NCBI RefSeq assembly: GCF_000430665.1
Contig: NZ_KE387189.1
Coordinates: 18,304-82,303, forward strand
Length of the DNA: 64,000 nucleotides
Reading direction: 5' to 3'
Origin: Aquimarina muelleri DSM 19832
Lineage (GTDB): Bacteria > Bacteroidota > Bacteroidia > Flavobacteriales > Flavobacteriaceae
The number at the start of each line of letters is the position of its first letter. The stretch's first letter is position 1. This document shows, in pieces, positions 1 through 7,557 of the stretch. A program made the position numbers and the translations under genes. The notes beneath the pieces were generated by a model. That model searched no databases. It was not told where the DNA came from and saw only the letters and a list, made by a program, of their open reading frames with translations.

Positions 1-195
1 TGAAAAAATACTATAATCATGTTTTAAAACTGCGTTTAGCGAAGTATATTTCCACGCTTCTTCTTTTTTGGTAGGAAATCCTTTTTCTTCAAAAGTTTTA
101 ATAGCTTGGCTTCTGATATCATGAACAGCACTATCCACATCTACTGTATCTTCAAAAGCCAAAAAAGAGGATACTAATTTATCTTTCAACTCCAT
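1..195 (-). CDS. sufD: Fe-S cluster assembly scaffold protein SufD (N-terminal part)
   Basis: Sixty-five codons run from an ATG at 195 to the window edge, so the C-terminal majority is missing. The visible N-terminus (begins MELKDKLVSSF) contains the typical SufD segment FPTKKEEAWKYTSL at about residues 40-53. SufD forms the SufBC2D scaffold complex in the cytoplasm. It lies 85 nt downstream of sufC on the same strand, as in other suf operons. The assignment rests on the N-terminus and position only. Confidence 0.85.
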   Translation of the reverse strand, partial: MELKDKLVSSFLAFEDTVDVDSAVHDIRSQAIKTFEEKGFPTKKEEAWKYTSLNAVLKHDYSIFS

Positions 196-280
196 ATTTA
201 ATTGCTTATTGTCTGTTGTTTGTCGTTTTATTTAAATAAAAGCTACGTTTACTATCGATGAATAATCGACATCCAACTAA

Positions 281-1036
281 TTATGCATTTATTTCTTCCT
301 TAATCCAATCGTATCCTTTTTCTTCTAATTCCAGAGCTAGATCTTTAGTTCCTGACTTTACGATTTTACCATCGTACAATACATGTACAAAGTCTGGAAC
401 TATATAGTCTAATAATCTTTGATAATGTGTAATAACTATAATGGCATTGTTGTCACTTTTTAGTTTGTTTACGCCATTAGCAACGATACGAAGAGCATCA
501 ATATCCAATCCAGAGTCTGTTTCATCCAGAATGGCTAATTTTGGTTCCATCATTGCCATTTGAAAAATCTCGTTACGTTTTTTCTCTCCACCAGAGAAAC
601 CTTCATTAAGAGAACGAGATAAAAATTTACGGTCGATTTCTAATAATTCAGATTTTTCACGAATTTTTTTAAGCATATCCTTTGCTGGCATTTCTTCAAG
701 GCCTTGTGCTTTTCGCGTCTCATTAATAGCAGTTTTCATAAAATTAGTAACCGTTACCCCAGGAATTTCTACAGGATATTGAAAAGACAGAAAAACACCT
801 TTATGAGCACGTTCCTCAGGTGCTAACTCTTCGATGTCTTCAGTTTCTAAAAGGATTTTTCCTTTAGTAACCTTGTATTCTTCTTTACCTGCTATAATAT
901 TCGCCAATGTGCTTTTACCGGCACCATTAGGCCCCATAATAGCGTGTATCTCTCCTGCTTTTACATTTAGGTTAAGACCTTTTAAGATTTCTTTCCCTTC
1001 GATACTTGCGTGTAAATCTGTAATTTTCAGCATCAT
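281..1036 (-). CDS. sufC: Fe-S cluster assembly ATPase SufC
   Basis: This is the cytoplasmic ABC-type ATPase of the SufBCD Fe-S scaffold. The 251-residue length fits the family. Visible motifs are Walker A GPNGAGKS (35-42), the Q-loop in SFQYP (about 84-88), the signature FSGGEKKRNE (147-156), Walker B with DETDSGLD (171-178) and the H-loop His near 204. The SGGEKKRNE signature is characteristic of SufC rather than of transporter ATPases, and no membrane segment is present. The second codon is also Met, so the start may be 3 nt later. The stop of the preceding MBL gene lies only 3 nt upstream, which indicates co-transcription; sufD follows. Confidence 0.96.
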   Translation of the reverse strand: MMLKITDLHASIEGKEILKGLNLNVKAGEIHAIMGPNGAGKSTLANIIAGKEEYKVTKGKILLETEDIEELAPEERAHKGVFLSFQYPVEIPGVTVTNFMKTAINETRKAQGLEEMPAKDMLKKIREKSELLEIDRKFLSRSLNEGFSGGEKKRNEIFQMAMMEPKLAILDETDSGLDIDALRIVANGVNKLKSDNNAIIVITHYQRLLDYIVPDFVHVLYDGKIVKSGTKDLALELEEKGYDWIKEEINA

Positions 1037-1039
1037 CTC

Positions 1040-1918
1040 TTAATTTAAATATTTAGGTGCTTTTGGCAATTTATTAAAATCTTCTTTTTGGTGTTGTAGA
1101 TATATTTTTGCATTTTTTGCTTTAGCAAAAGCTTCAAATTCATCCATACTTTTTAAAGTTTGTTTTGTGTCAAAATTAAAAATAGGAACTCTTCTGTGTT
1201 CTCTATTTTCATACATATGATACAAATCTCCTGTTAATAAAAGCGGGCCATGTTCTATCAAATCGAGGTATAAAACTTGATGCCCAGGAGTATGTCCTGG
1301 CATAGATTTGATAACGACACTTCCGTCGCCAAAAACATCAAAATCCCCGTTTATTTTTTTTATGTTTGTTAACTCTTTAATGGCATTATAGTTATCCGTA
1401 TTTTTTTTCTGACTCGTTGGACTAGTAATAGAATCATATTCTACTTCTTGTACTAACCATGTAGAATTCTTGAAAACATTAGCATGACCAGTATGGTCAA
1501 AATGAGAGTGTGATAAAGCGATATACTTAATATCTTTTATACTCATCCCTATAGATTTCAATTGATTTCCTACGGAATCCTTTCGAGATACAGTAAATGC
1601 TCCACTAGCATCTGTAAAAGGTTCTGACAAATCAACTAGCATTTCAGGAAGACCTGCATCCCACATTAAATTACCTTTGGGGTGACTGATTATATAAAAA
1701 GCATTAGCAAATTCTTTGGTTTGACCATGATATGTGGTGTCTTGTGAAAAAAGTTCTAAGTTATTAACCATTATATGACCACCGTCTAAAGTGAAAAGCT
1801 TTACATCTGGTTTTTTTATTTCTTCAGAATTAACTATGGGATCTGAATTTTGTTTTTTTGTTTCTTTACAGGCAAAAATAACCACAGAAACAAATAATAA
1901 GGATATGTATTTTTTCAC
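1040..1918 (-). CDS. Metallo-beta-lactamase fold lipoprotein, AHL-lactonase-like
   Basis: A 292-residue MBL-fold hydrolase with a lipoprotein signal peptide (lipobox IFAC, Cys17), so probably membrane anchored in the periplasm or outer membrane. The two-zinc site is visible: HSHFDH (137-142), His209 in PGHTPGH, Asp231 in LLTGDLYH and His276. This arrangement resembles the AiiA/AttM N-acyl homoserine lactonase branch, but substrate cannot be inferred. It sits between sufB and sufC and ends 3 nt before sufC, so it is transcribed with Fe-S assembly genes despite an extracytoplasmic location. A direct role in Fe-S assembly is unlikely on topological grounds. Confidence 0.85.
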   Translation of the reverse strand: MKKYISLLFVSVVIFACKETKKQNSDPIVNSEEIKKPDVKLFTLDGGHIMVNNLELFSQDTTYHGQTKEFANAFYIISHPKGNLMWDAGLPEMLVDLSEPFTDASGAFTVSRKDSVGNQLKSIGMSIKDIKYIALSHSHFDHTGHANVFKNSTWLVQEVEYDSITSPTSQKKNTDNYNAIKELTNIKKINGDFDVFGDGSVVIKSMPGHTPGHQVLYLDLIEHGPLLLTGDLYHMYENREHRRVPIFNFDTKQTLKSMDEFEAFAKAKNAKIYLQHQKEDFNKLPKAPKYLN

Positions 1919-1966
1919 TTTATTTTTTATATTTTTTCTTCTCTTCGCAAAGATTTTCTCAATTAT

Positions 1967-2368
1967 TTAGTGATTATGACCTTTGTGACTTGCTTCTTCT
2001 GTACCTTTAATTTGATCCGATGATTTGATCTTAGTTGGCAATTCTGATGTTGGAGCACTTACTCCTATAATTTCTTTTATTTCAACTATTTCTTCCCAAC
2101 CTTCTTCTGGATTAGGTTTTACGATTCCTTTTATTACTACGGGAACCATGTCATATTCTTCTCTTTGTAGAGGTTCTATTTTTTTGGCTAACTCATGAGT
2201 TAAATCATTAATTACTACTCCGTAAATAAAATCAGTACCTTTTATAACTGCTGCATCGTCGATAAAAATAAACTCTCCGCGAATTAAATCGGATTCTCCT
2301 GATTTACTTTCAGACTTACAAGAAATAACAATAAGGCTTAATACAATTAAAATAAATAGTTTTTTCAT
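1967..2368 (-). CDS. Hypothetical lipoprotein with histidine-rich tail
   Basis: A 133-residue protein with a clear lipoprotein signal (MKKLFILIVLSLIVISCKS, Cys17). The mature part is acidic and ends with a short His-containing tail (SHKGHNH) that could bind a metal ion. The central region (about 30-105), with alternating beta-type segments, looks like a small OB-like or immunoglobulin-like fold, but no family is recognised. It lies 26 nt after sufB and 48 nt before the MBL lipoprotein inside the suf operon. The metal-binding idea is inference from the tail only. Confidence 0.75.
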   Translation of the reverse strand: MKKLFILIVLSLIVISCKSESKSGESDLIRGEFIFIDDAAVIKGTDFIYGVVINDLTHELAKKIEPLQREEYDMVPVVIKGIVKPNPEEGWEEIVEIKEIIGVSAPTSELPTKIKSSDQIKGTEEASHKGHNH

Positions 2369-2394
2369 AAAAGTAGAATTTGATGGTTACACAA

Positions 2395-3840
2395 TTACCC
2401 CACAGAACCTTCTAGGGAAATTTCTAAAAGTTTTTGAGCCTCTACCGCAAACTCCATAGGTAGTTTGTTTAGCACTTCTTTACTAAAACCATTAACGATC
2501 AATGCAATTGCTTTTTCTGTATCAATTCCTCGTTGGTTACAATAAAAAATCTGATCTTCACCTATTTTGCTAGTAGTAGCTTCATGTTCTATTTGAGCAG
2601 TTTTGTTTTTTGCTTCTATATAAGGAAACGTATGTGCGCCACATTCATTGCCCATCAATAATGAATCACATTGTGAAAAATTACGTGCATTGCTTGCTCT
2701 GCTGTTTATTTGCACTAATCCCCGATAACTATTATGAGATTTTCCTGCAGAAATACCTTTAGAAATAATAGTACTTTTGGTGTTTTTACCTAAGTGTATC
2801 ATTTTTGTTCCAGTATCTGCTTGTTGGTAATTATTGGTTACTGCAATAGAGTAAAATTCTCCAACAGAGTTATCTCCTTTAAGTATGCATGAAGGGTATT
2901 TCCAGGTTACTGCAGATCCTGTTTCTACTTGTGTCCATGAAATTTTGGCATTAGCCTCACAAATTCCTCTTTTAGTAACAAAATTAAAAACTCCTCCTTT
3001 TCCTTCGGCATTACCAGGATACCAATTCTGGACAGTAGAGTATTTTATTTCTGCATCATCTAGTGCTATTAACTCTACAACAGCTGCATGTAATTGATTT
3101 TCGTCACGAGAGGGAGCTGTACATCCTTCGAGATAGCTAACATAACTACCTTGATCTGCAATTACTAAGGTGCGTTCAAATTGTCCTGTTCCTGCCTGAT
3201 TTATCCTAAAGTAAGTAGACAACTCCATAGGACAACGAACACCTTTTGGTATATAACAAAAGGATCCGTCACTAAAAACTGCAGAGTTTAAAGCTGCATA
3301 AAAATTGTCTTTTTGTGGGACAACAGATCCAATATATTTTTTAACCAGTTCTGGGTGTTCTTTTATGGCCTCAGAAATGGAACAAAATATAATTCCTTTT
3401 TCTCCTAATGTTTTTTTAAATGTTGTAGCTACAGATACAGAATCCATTACAATATCTACAGCAACTCCTGCTAGCTTTTTTTGCTCATCTAATGATATTC
3501 CAAGTTTCTTAAATGTATCCAATAACTCAGGATCTACCTCATCTATACTATTATACTTTGGTTTTTTATTAGGTGCGGAATAATAGGAAATATCTTGAAA
3601 AGCAGGTTTTTTGTAGGTAACATTAGCCCATTCTGGTTCTTCCATTTCTTTCCAAACACGAAAGGCCTCTAACCTCCATTCTGTCATCCATTCTGGTTCT
3701 TCTTTTTTCTTAGAAATTGCACGAACTATATCTTCATTAAGACCAACAGGAAAAGTATCAGATTCTATATCGGTATAAAATCCATACTCATATTCTTTGG
3801 TTTCTAATTCTTTCTTTAAGTCGTCTTCGGTATACGCCAT
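2395..3840 (-). CDS. sufB: Fe-S cluster assembly scaffold protein SufB
   Basis: SufB is the scaffold subunit on which Fe-S clusters are built in the SufBC2D complex. The 481-residue length and internal sequence are typical: FCYIPKGVRCPMELSTYFRI, EGCTAPSRDENQLHAAVVEL and the C-terminal core with NECGAHTFPYIEAKN and EHEATTSKIGEDQIFYCNQRG. The protein is soluble with no signal peptide. It starts 40 nt after the sufA-like gene, so the operon order is sufA-like, sufB, two lipoproteins, sufC, sufD. Nothing appears truncated or missing. Confidence 0.97.
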   Translation of the reverse strand: MAYTEDDLKKELETKEYEYGFYTDIESDTFPVGLNEDIVRAISKKKEEPEWMTEWRLEAFRVWKEMEEPEWANVTYKKPAFQDISYYSAPNKKPKYNSIDEVDPELLDTFKKLGISLDEQKKLAGVAVDIVMDSVSVATTFKKTLGEKGIIFCSISEAIKEHPELVKKYIGSVVPQKDNFYAALNSAVFSDGSFCYIPKGVRCPMELSTYFRINQAGTGQFERTLVIADQGSYVSYLEGCTAPSRDENQLHAAVVELIALDDAEIKYSTVQNWYPGNAEGKGGVFNFVTKRGICEANAKISWTQVETGSAVTWKYPSCILKGDNSVGEFYSIAVTNNYQQADTGTKMIHLGKNTKSTIISKGISAGKSHNSYRGLVQINSRASNARNFSQCDSLLMGNECGAHTFPYIEAKNKTAQIEHEATTSKIGEDQIFYCNQRGIDTEKAIALIVNGFSKEVLNKLPMEFAVEAQKLLEISLEGSVG

Positions 3841-3880
3841 TTTCTTGACCTTGAAATAATTCAGGGTATTTTTTTATCAA

Positions 3881-4210
3881 TTAAAGGGAAAAACTTTCTC
3901 CACAACCACAAGTTCTACTTGCGTTAGGGTTATTAAACACGAATCCAGTACCATTTAGTCCTCCTGAATACTCAAGAGTTGTTCCTATTAGGTACAGGAA
4001 ACTTTTTTTGTCTACAATGATTTTTATATCGTTGTCTTCAAAAACTTTATCTTCGTTTTCTTGATTTTTATCAAACTTCAAATCGTATGATAAACCAGAA
4101 CATCCGCCACTTTTAACACCTACACGTACATAATCTACAGAAGCATCATACCCATCATCACTCATCAGTTCAATGATTTTCTTTTTAGCTATATCAGATA
4201 CTTTGATCAT
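3881..4210 (-). CDS. sufA: HesB/IscA-family Fe-S carrier (SufA-like)
   Basis: A 109-residue A-type Fe-S carrier protein. The three cluster-ligating cysteines are visible: Cys37 in SGGCSGLSY, and Cys101 and Cys103 in the C-terminal CGCGESF. Such proteins accept clusters from the SufBCD scaffold and pass them to apo-targets. It is the first gene of the minus-strand suf operon, and a TAnnTTTG promoter box lies 33 nt before its start. The SufA, IscA and ErpA branches cannot be told apart reliably by eye; the symbol follows the operon context. Confidence 0.92.
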   Translation of the reverse strand: MIKVSDIAKKKIIELMSDDGYDASVDYVRVGVKSGGCSGLSYDLKFDKNQENEDKVFEDNDIKIIVDKKSFLYLIGTTLEYSGGLNGTGFVFNNPNASRTCGCGESFSL

Positions 4211-4243
4211 ATTTTTGTAAATAGATTAATTCTAAATTGAATG

Positions 4244-4251
4244 CAAATATA
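4244..4251 (-). promoter_or_regulatory. Putative -7 promoter box of the suf operon
   Basis: The minus strand reads TATATTTG, matching the Bacteroidota -7 consensus TAnnTTTG. It ends 33 nt before the ATG of the sufA-like gene. No convincing -33 TTTG element was found at the usual spacing. No known iron-responsive operator was recognised. Confidence 0.5.
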
Positions 4252-4341
4252 CTACATAAGTATATTTTATACACGAAACCTAACATTTATCTATTATATA
4301 TTAGGATAAGAAAAAACTATAGTGATGGTAAAAGGGGCTTT

Positions 4342-5403
4342 TTAGAATTCAGAAAAACGGTCGTCATTTAAAAAATCATCATCAGTGAGGGTTTTTAAAA
4401 AAGCAATAATTAATTGTTTTTCCTCAGTAGTCATTGGGATTCCTTTAATGTTATTTTGACTTTTGAATATTGGATCTAAGGTCCTAGAATCTACCATGCC
4501 ATCACTATAATGATTTAAAACATCTTCTAAAGTTTTTAATCTGCCATCGTGCATGTATGGAAAAGTAAGTTCTATGTTTCTTAAACTCGGAACTTTAAAT
4601 TTATAGATATCTTCTTCTAAACCTGTTACTCGTTTTCTGCCTACATCATTATACTCTGGATCTATTGGCAAACCATTATTGCGATACGATTGATCCGTAA
4701 ATAATGTTCCTTGGTGGCATGAGGCACATTTGGACTTAAACAGTTCTAAGCCTGCACTTTCTTGCTCAGTAAATACAGAACCTTCATTTCTTTCTACTTT
4801 ATCGTATTTTGTATTTGCCGAAATCATCATAATCATAAACTGAGAAATTGCCTTGAGCATATTATCTGAATTTATTTTTTGATCTTCAAAAGCTTCTGCA
4901 AATAATTTTACATATTCTGGTTGCTCTTCTAATTTTTTTATAATGCCTGTAAATGTTTCGTTCATTTCAACTTCTGCAGTAATCGGTATAATAGGTTGCA
5001 GATCTAGATGTATTGCTGCACCGTCCCATGTAAACTCTTTCATAAAAGCCATATTATGTAAAGGTTGTGCGTTTCGAGTACCCAGCGCACCATTTACTCC
5101 ATGACTTACAATATGTGTATGGTGGGTAAATGCAAAATCTTGTATATGGCAAAATCCACAAGAGATTACTCCATCTGATGCCAGACGGCCATCATAAAAT
5201 AATTTTTTGCCTAATTCAAACCCTTTTTCTGTAGGAGGATTAAGAGTAACATTATAACTAGGCTCTGGAAAATTTGCAGGAACAGTAAATTCTAGTTTAG
5301 CATTCTCTGTAATGGGTACATAATCTTCCTTTTCTGAACTACAGGAAGTCCAGAAAAGGAGAGATATTATGTATACCAAAATTCGTAATTCCATATTATT
5401 CAT
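4342..5403 (-). CDS. Dihaem cytochrome c peroxidase/MauG-family lipoprotein (MbnH-like)
   Basis: A 353-residue dihaem enzyme of the bacterial CCP/MauG family. It has a lipoprotein signal (lipobox WTSC, Cys21) and two haem c sites, CGFCH (82-86) and CASCH (226-230). The family segment FKVPSLRNIELTFPYMHDGR (about 269-288) includes a candidate axial Met. It overlaps the MbnP-like gene by 8 nt and is last in a four-gene operon. In the known MbnH/MbnP pair, a MauG-like protein oxidises a tryptophan of MbnP to kynurenine. The gene pairing makes that role more likely here than peroxide detoxification, but this is inference. Confidence 0.9.
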   Translation of the reverse strand: MNNMELRILVYIISLLFWTSCSSEKEDYVPITENAKLEFTVPANFPEPSYNVTLNPPTEKGFELGKKLFYDGRLASDGVISCGFCHIQDFAFTHHTHIVSHGVNGALGTRNAQPLHNMAFMKEFTWDGAAIHLDLQPIIPITAEVEMNETFTGIIKKLEEQPEYVKLFAEAFEDQKINSDNMLKAISQFMIMMISANTKYDKVERNEGSVFTEQESAGLELFKSKCASCHQGTLFTDQSYRNNGLPIDPEYNDVGRKRVTGLEEDIYKFKVPSLRNIELTFPYMHDGRLKTLEDVLNHYSDGMVDSRTLDPIFKSQNNIKGIPMTTEEKQLIIAFLKTLTDDDFLNDDRFSEF

Positions 5404-6151
5404 TTATGCTCGCTGCGCTAAACATCGTAGCGCTATTTTCTGCAATTTTTGGAGCATTTTCGGGATCTACCTGAATATCACTTTTTATAGATAAAGAATG
5501 TGTGTTTACACTATCAAATATTTTGGCTATATCTGCATTTATAACTACTCTTGAAGTCGCATTTTCTTTGATGTTTAAAGTGTTTGGTAAATCCAAAATA
5601 ACTTCTTTATAATTATCTAATGTTGTGCCGTGGCTACCTATGTGTATTTTAAAATCTGTATTTTCTTGCCCTCCTACAGAATAACCTCCTTCAAATTTAA
5701 GAAATATATAACCTGCAGACCAGCTCCATAGCATTTCATTTTCTTGTGCCGTAGGTATAAAATTATTTGTCCTATGTAACGGGTATTTGGATTGATCTAC
5801 GCCAATACCGAATCTAATCTTTGTATATTCACCTTCGGATATAGTGTTTAGTTCTATGGTTTTACTTTCTGCTACTTCTTCATTAATCAGGAAATAACTT
5901 TTTTCTGTCGGGTACTTAAATTCTTCTCCATTAGCCTTAATAAAAACAATATTGCTAATAATATACTTTAGTTGTGAAATAGTGTATGTTTCACCACTTT
6001 TATTGGTATATGAAGTATTATTCATAATAATTGAAGTGTTCTCTATACTATTGTTAAAATTAAGGTTTACACTACCCACTTTTACATCATCATCGTCTTT
6101 ACATGATGTTATTGCTAAAATCGTAAATACGATTATTATTATATTTTTCAT
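5396..6151 (-). CDS. MbnP-like copper-binding lipoprotein
   Basis: A 251-residue lipoprotein (lipobox ITSC, Cys17). After the anchor come the family features: VNLNFNN near 28-34, SGETYTISQLKYIISNIVF (52-70) and the block MLWSWSAGYIFLKFEG (140-155), where MbnP proteins have a conserved WxW. His170 and His174 (KIHIGSHG) are candidate metal ligands. MbnP/CorA-type proteins bind copper using histidines and a kynurenine made from tryptophan by a MauG-like partner. That partner is encoded immediately downstream with an 8-nt overlap. The upstream gene overlaps by 4 nt (ATGA). Copper binding is inferred from family and pairing. Confidence 0.85.
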   Translation of the reverse strand: MKNIIIIVFTILAITSCKDDDDVKVGSVNLNFNNSIENTSIIMNNTSYTNKSGETYTISQLKYIISNIVFIKANGEEFKYPTEKSYFLINEEVAESKTIELNTISEGEYTKIRFGIGVDQSKYPLHRTNNFIPTAQENEMLWSWSAGYIFLKFEGGYSVGGQENTDFKIHIGSHGTTLDNYKEVILDLPNTLNIKENATSRVVINADIAKIFDSVNTHSLSIKSDIQVDPENAPKIAENSATMFSAASINE

Positions 6152-7536
6152 TTTTCTTCTTTATATTTTATTATAATAAAGTCTTTTGATCCTTTATTAC
6201 TTGGTACATCAAAATCATTACTTTCTGAACTACCAACGATGATTATTTTTTTATCACTTGTTTCTAAACAGCTTTCTCCAAATTCTGCAAGACTACCTCC
6301 AACGGTGGATTGCCATTGTACTACTCCTTTACTATTAATTAGTAGATTTAAGATATCACTTTGCCCTTTATTTTCTTTTATATCTACATCATTACTTCTG
6401 GAGTTTCCTGTAATGATAAAGTTGTTGTTTTGAGTTGTAAAAATACCTCTACCAGTATCGAACTGTGTTCCTCCTATAGATTTTTCCCATAAAACAGCAC
6501 CGTTTCCATCTATTTGTATCATCCACAGGTCTGCATTTCCTTTGGCACTAGAAACATCACCATCGTCACTTCGAGAATCTCCTATAATTATATATTTTCC
6601 ATCTCCAGTAGATGTTATTGCATAAGCGACATCGATTTCAGATCCTCCATAAGATTTTTGCCAAATCTTAGTGCCTTCAGAGTTTACTTTTACTGCCCAA
6701 AAATCATAGCTTCCTTTACTATTGGTTACATCAAAATCAATACTTTCTGAAGATCCGATCATTAAAAACCCATTATCCTCGGTTTGAAGAACATCATAAC
6801 TTCGATCGTTATTAGTTCCTCCAAAATAGCGCCTCCAGATCTTATTCCCAGATATATCTAATTTTATACCCCAAAATTCTCCTACTCCATGTTTTTCGTT
6901 GTTTTTTGATTTATCATCATTACCTTCTCCATTACTGGCACTTACGTCTAAAAATCCTGTAATAAAATACCCTCCATCATTGGTCTGTACGATAGAAAAA
7001 GCACGATCAATTCCAGAAAAACCAAAGTTTTTTTCCCATTGAATATCTCCTGCACCATTAAGTTTAACAATCCAGTAATCTTGTAAGCCTTCATTTGAAG
7101 TTACATCTTCATCATTACTTCTACTATATCCTACTATTGCATATCCGCCATCATTAGTTTTAATGATTTTTTCTGCTCTCTCGTCTCCGGTTCCTCCATA
7201 AGTTTTGCTCCATACAATTTCTCCTTCTCTAGTGAGTTTAAGTACCCAATAATCACTATCGGTTGCTGTTTTATCGGTTATATCTCCATCAATACTTAAG
7301 GTGTATCCAGCAATGGCATAACCCCCATCTGCAGTTTCTACTACAGATAGGGCATTATCTTCATTGCTTCCGCCAAATGTTTTTGTCCATTCTATTGTTC
7401 TGATAATTTCTTGTTCTTCTTCTGGATTTGTTTCTGGATTTGTTTCTGGATTTTTATCATCACTACTACAAGAACTTAATACAACCATTGTTATAAATAC
7501 AATACGTTGAATATATAAAAGTTTAAAGGTCTTCAT
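6148..7536 (-). CDS. Lipoprotein with seven propeller-like repeats
   Basis: A 462-residue lipoprotein (lipobox LSSC, Cys23) with an acidic ETNPE linker and then seven repeats of about 50-60 residues. Each repeat starts with a W-x-K-x-x-GG type motif (TIEWTKTFGG, IVWSKTYGG, IQWEKNFGF, IWRRYFGG, IWQKSYGG, VLWEKSIGG, VQWQSTVGG) and continues with DGGYxIxGxSxSNDxDV and DxWxxK. Seven units suggest a seven-bladed beta-propeller exposed at the cell surface. It overlaps the MbnP-like gene by 4 nt and follows the choice-of-anchor B gene by 21 nt. A scaffold or binding role in the copper cluster is inference. Confidence 0.8.
   Translation of the reverse strand: MKTFKLLYIQRIVFITMVVLSSCSSDDKNPETNPETNPEEEQEIIRTIEWTKTFGGSNEDNALSVVETADGGYAIAGYTLSIDGDITDKTATDSDYWVLKLTREGEIVWSKTYGGTGDERAEKIIKTNDGGYAIVGYSRSNDEDVTSNEGLQDYWIVKLNGAGDIQWEKNFGFSGIDRAFSIVQTNDGGYFITGFLDVSASNGEGNDDKSKNNEKHGVGEFWGIKLDISGNKIWRRYFGGTNNDRSYDVLQTEDNGFLMIGSSESIDFDVTNSKGSYDFWAVKVNSEGTKIWQKSYGGSEIDVAYAITSTGDGKYIIIGDSRSDDGDVSSAKGNADLWMIQIDGNGAVLWEKSIGGTQFDTGRGIFTTQNNNFIITGNSRSNDVDIKENKGQSDILNLLINSKGVVQWQSTVGGSLAEFGESCLETSDKKIIIVGSSESNDFDVPSNKGSKDFIIIKYKEEK
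7421..7453. repeat. Short tandem 12-nt repeat in the lipoprotein linker
   Basis: Two and three-quarter copies of a 12-nt unit (TCTGGATTTGTT on the plus strand) encode the repeated ETNP linker behind the lipid anchor of the propeller lipoprotein. Such tracts can change copy number in frame and alter linker length. Confidence 0.8.
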
Positions 7537-7557
7537 TTGACTATAAAATTTATCATA

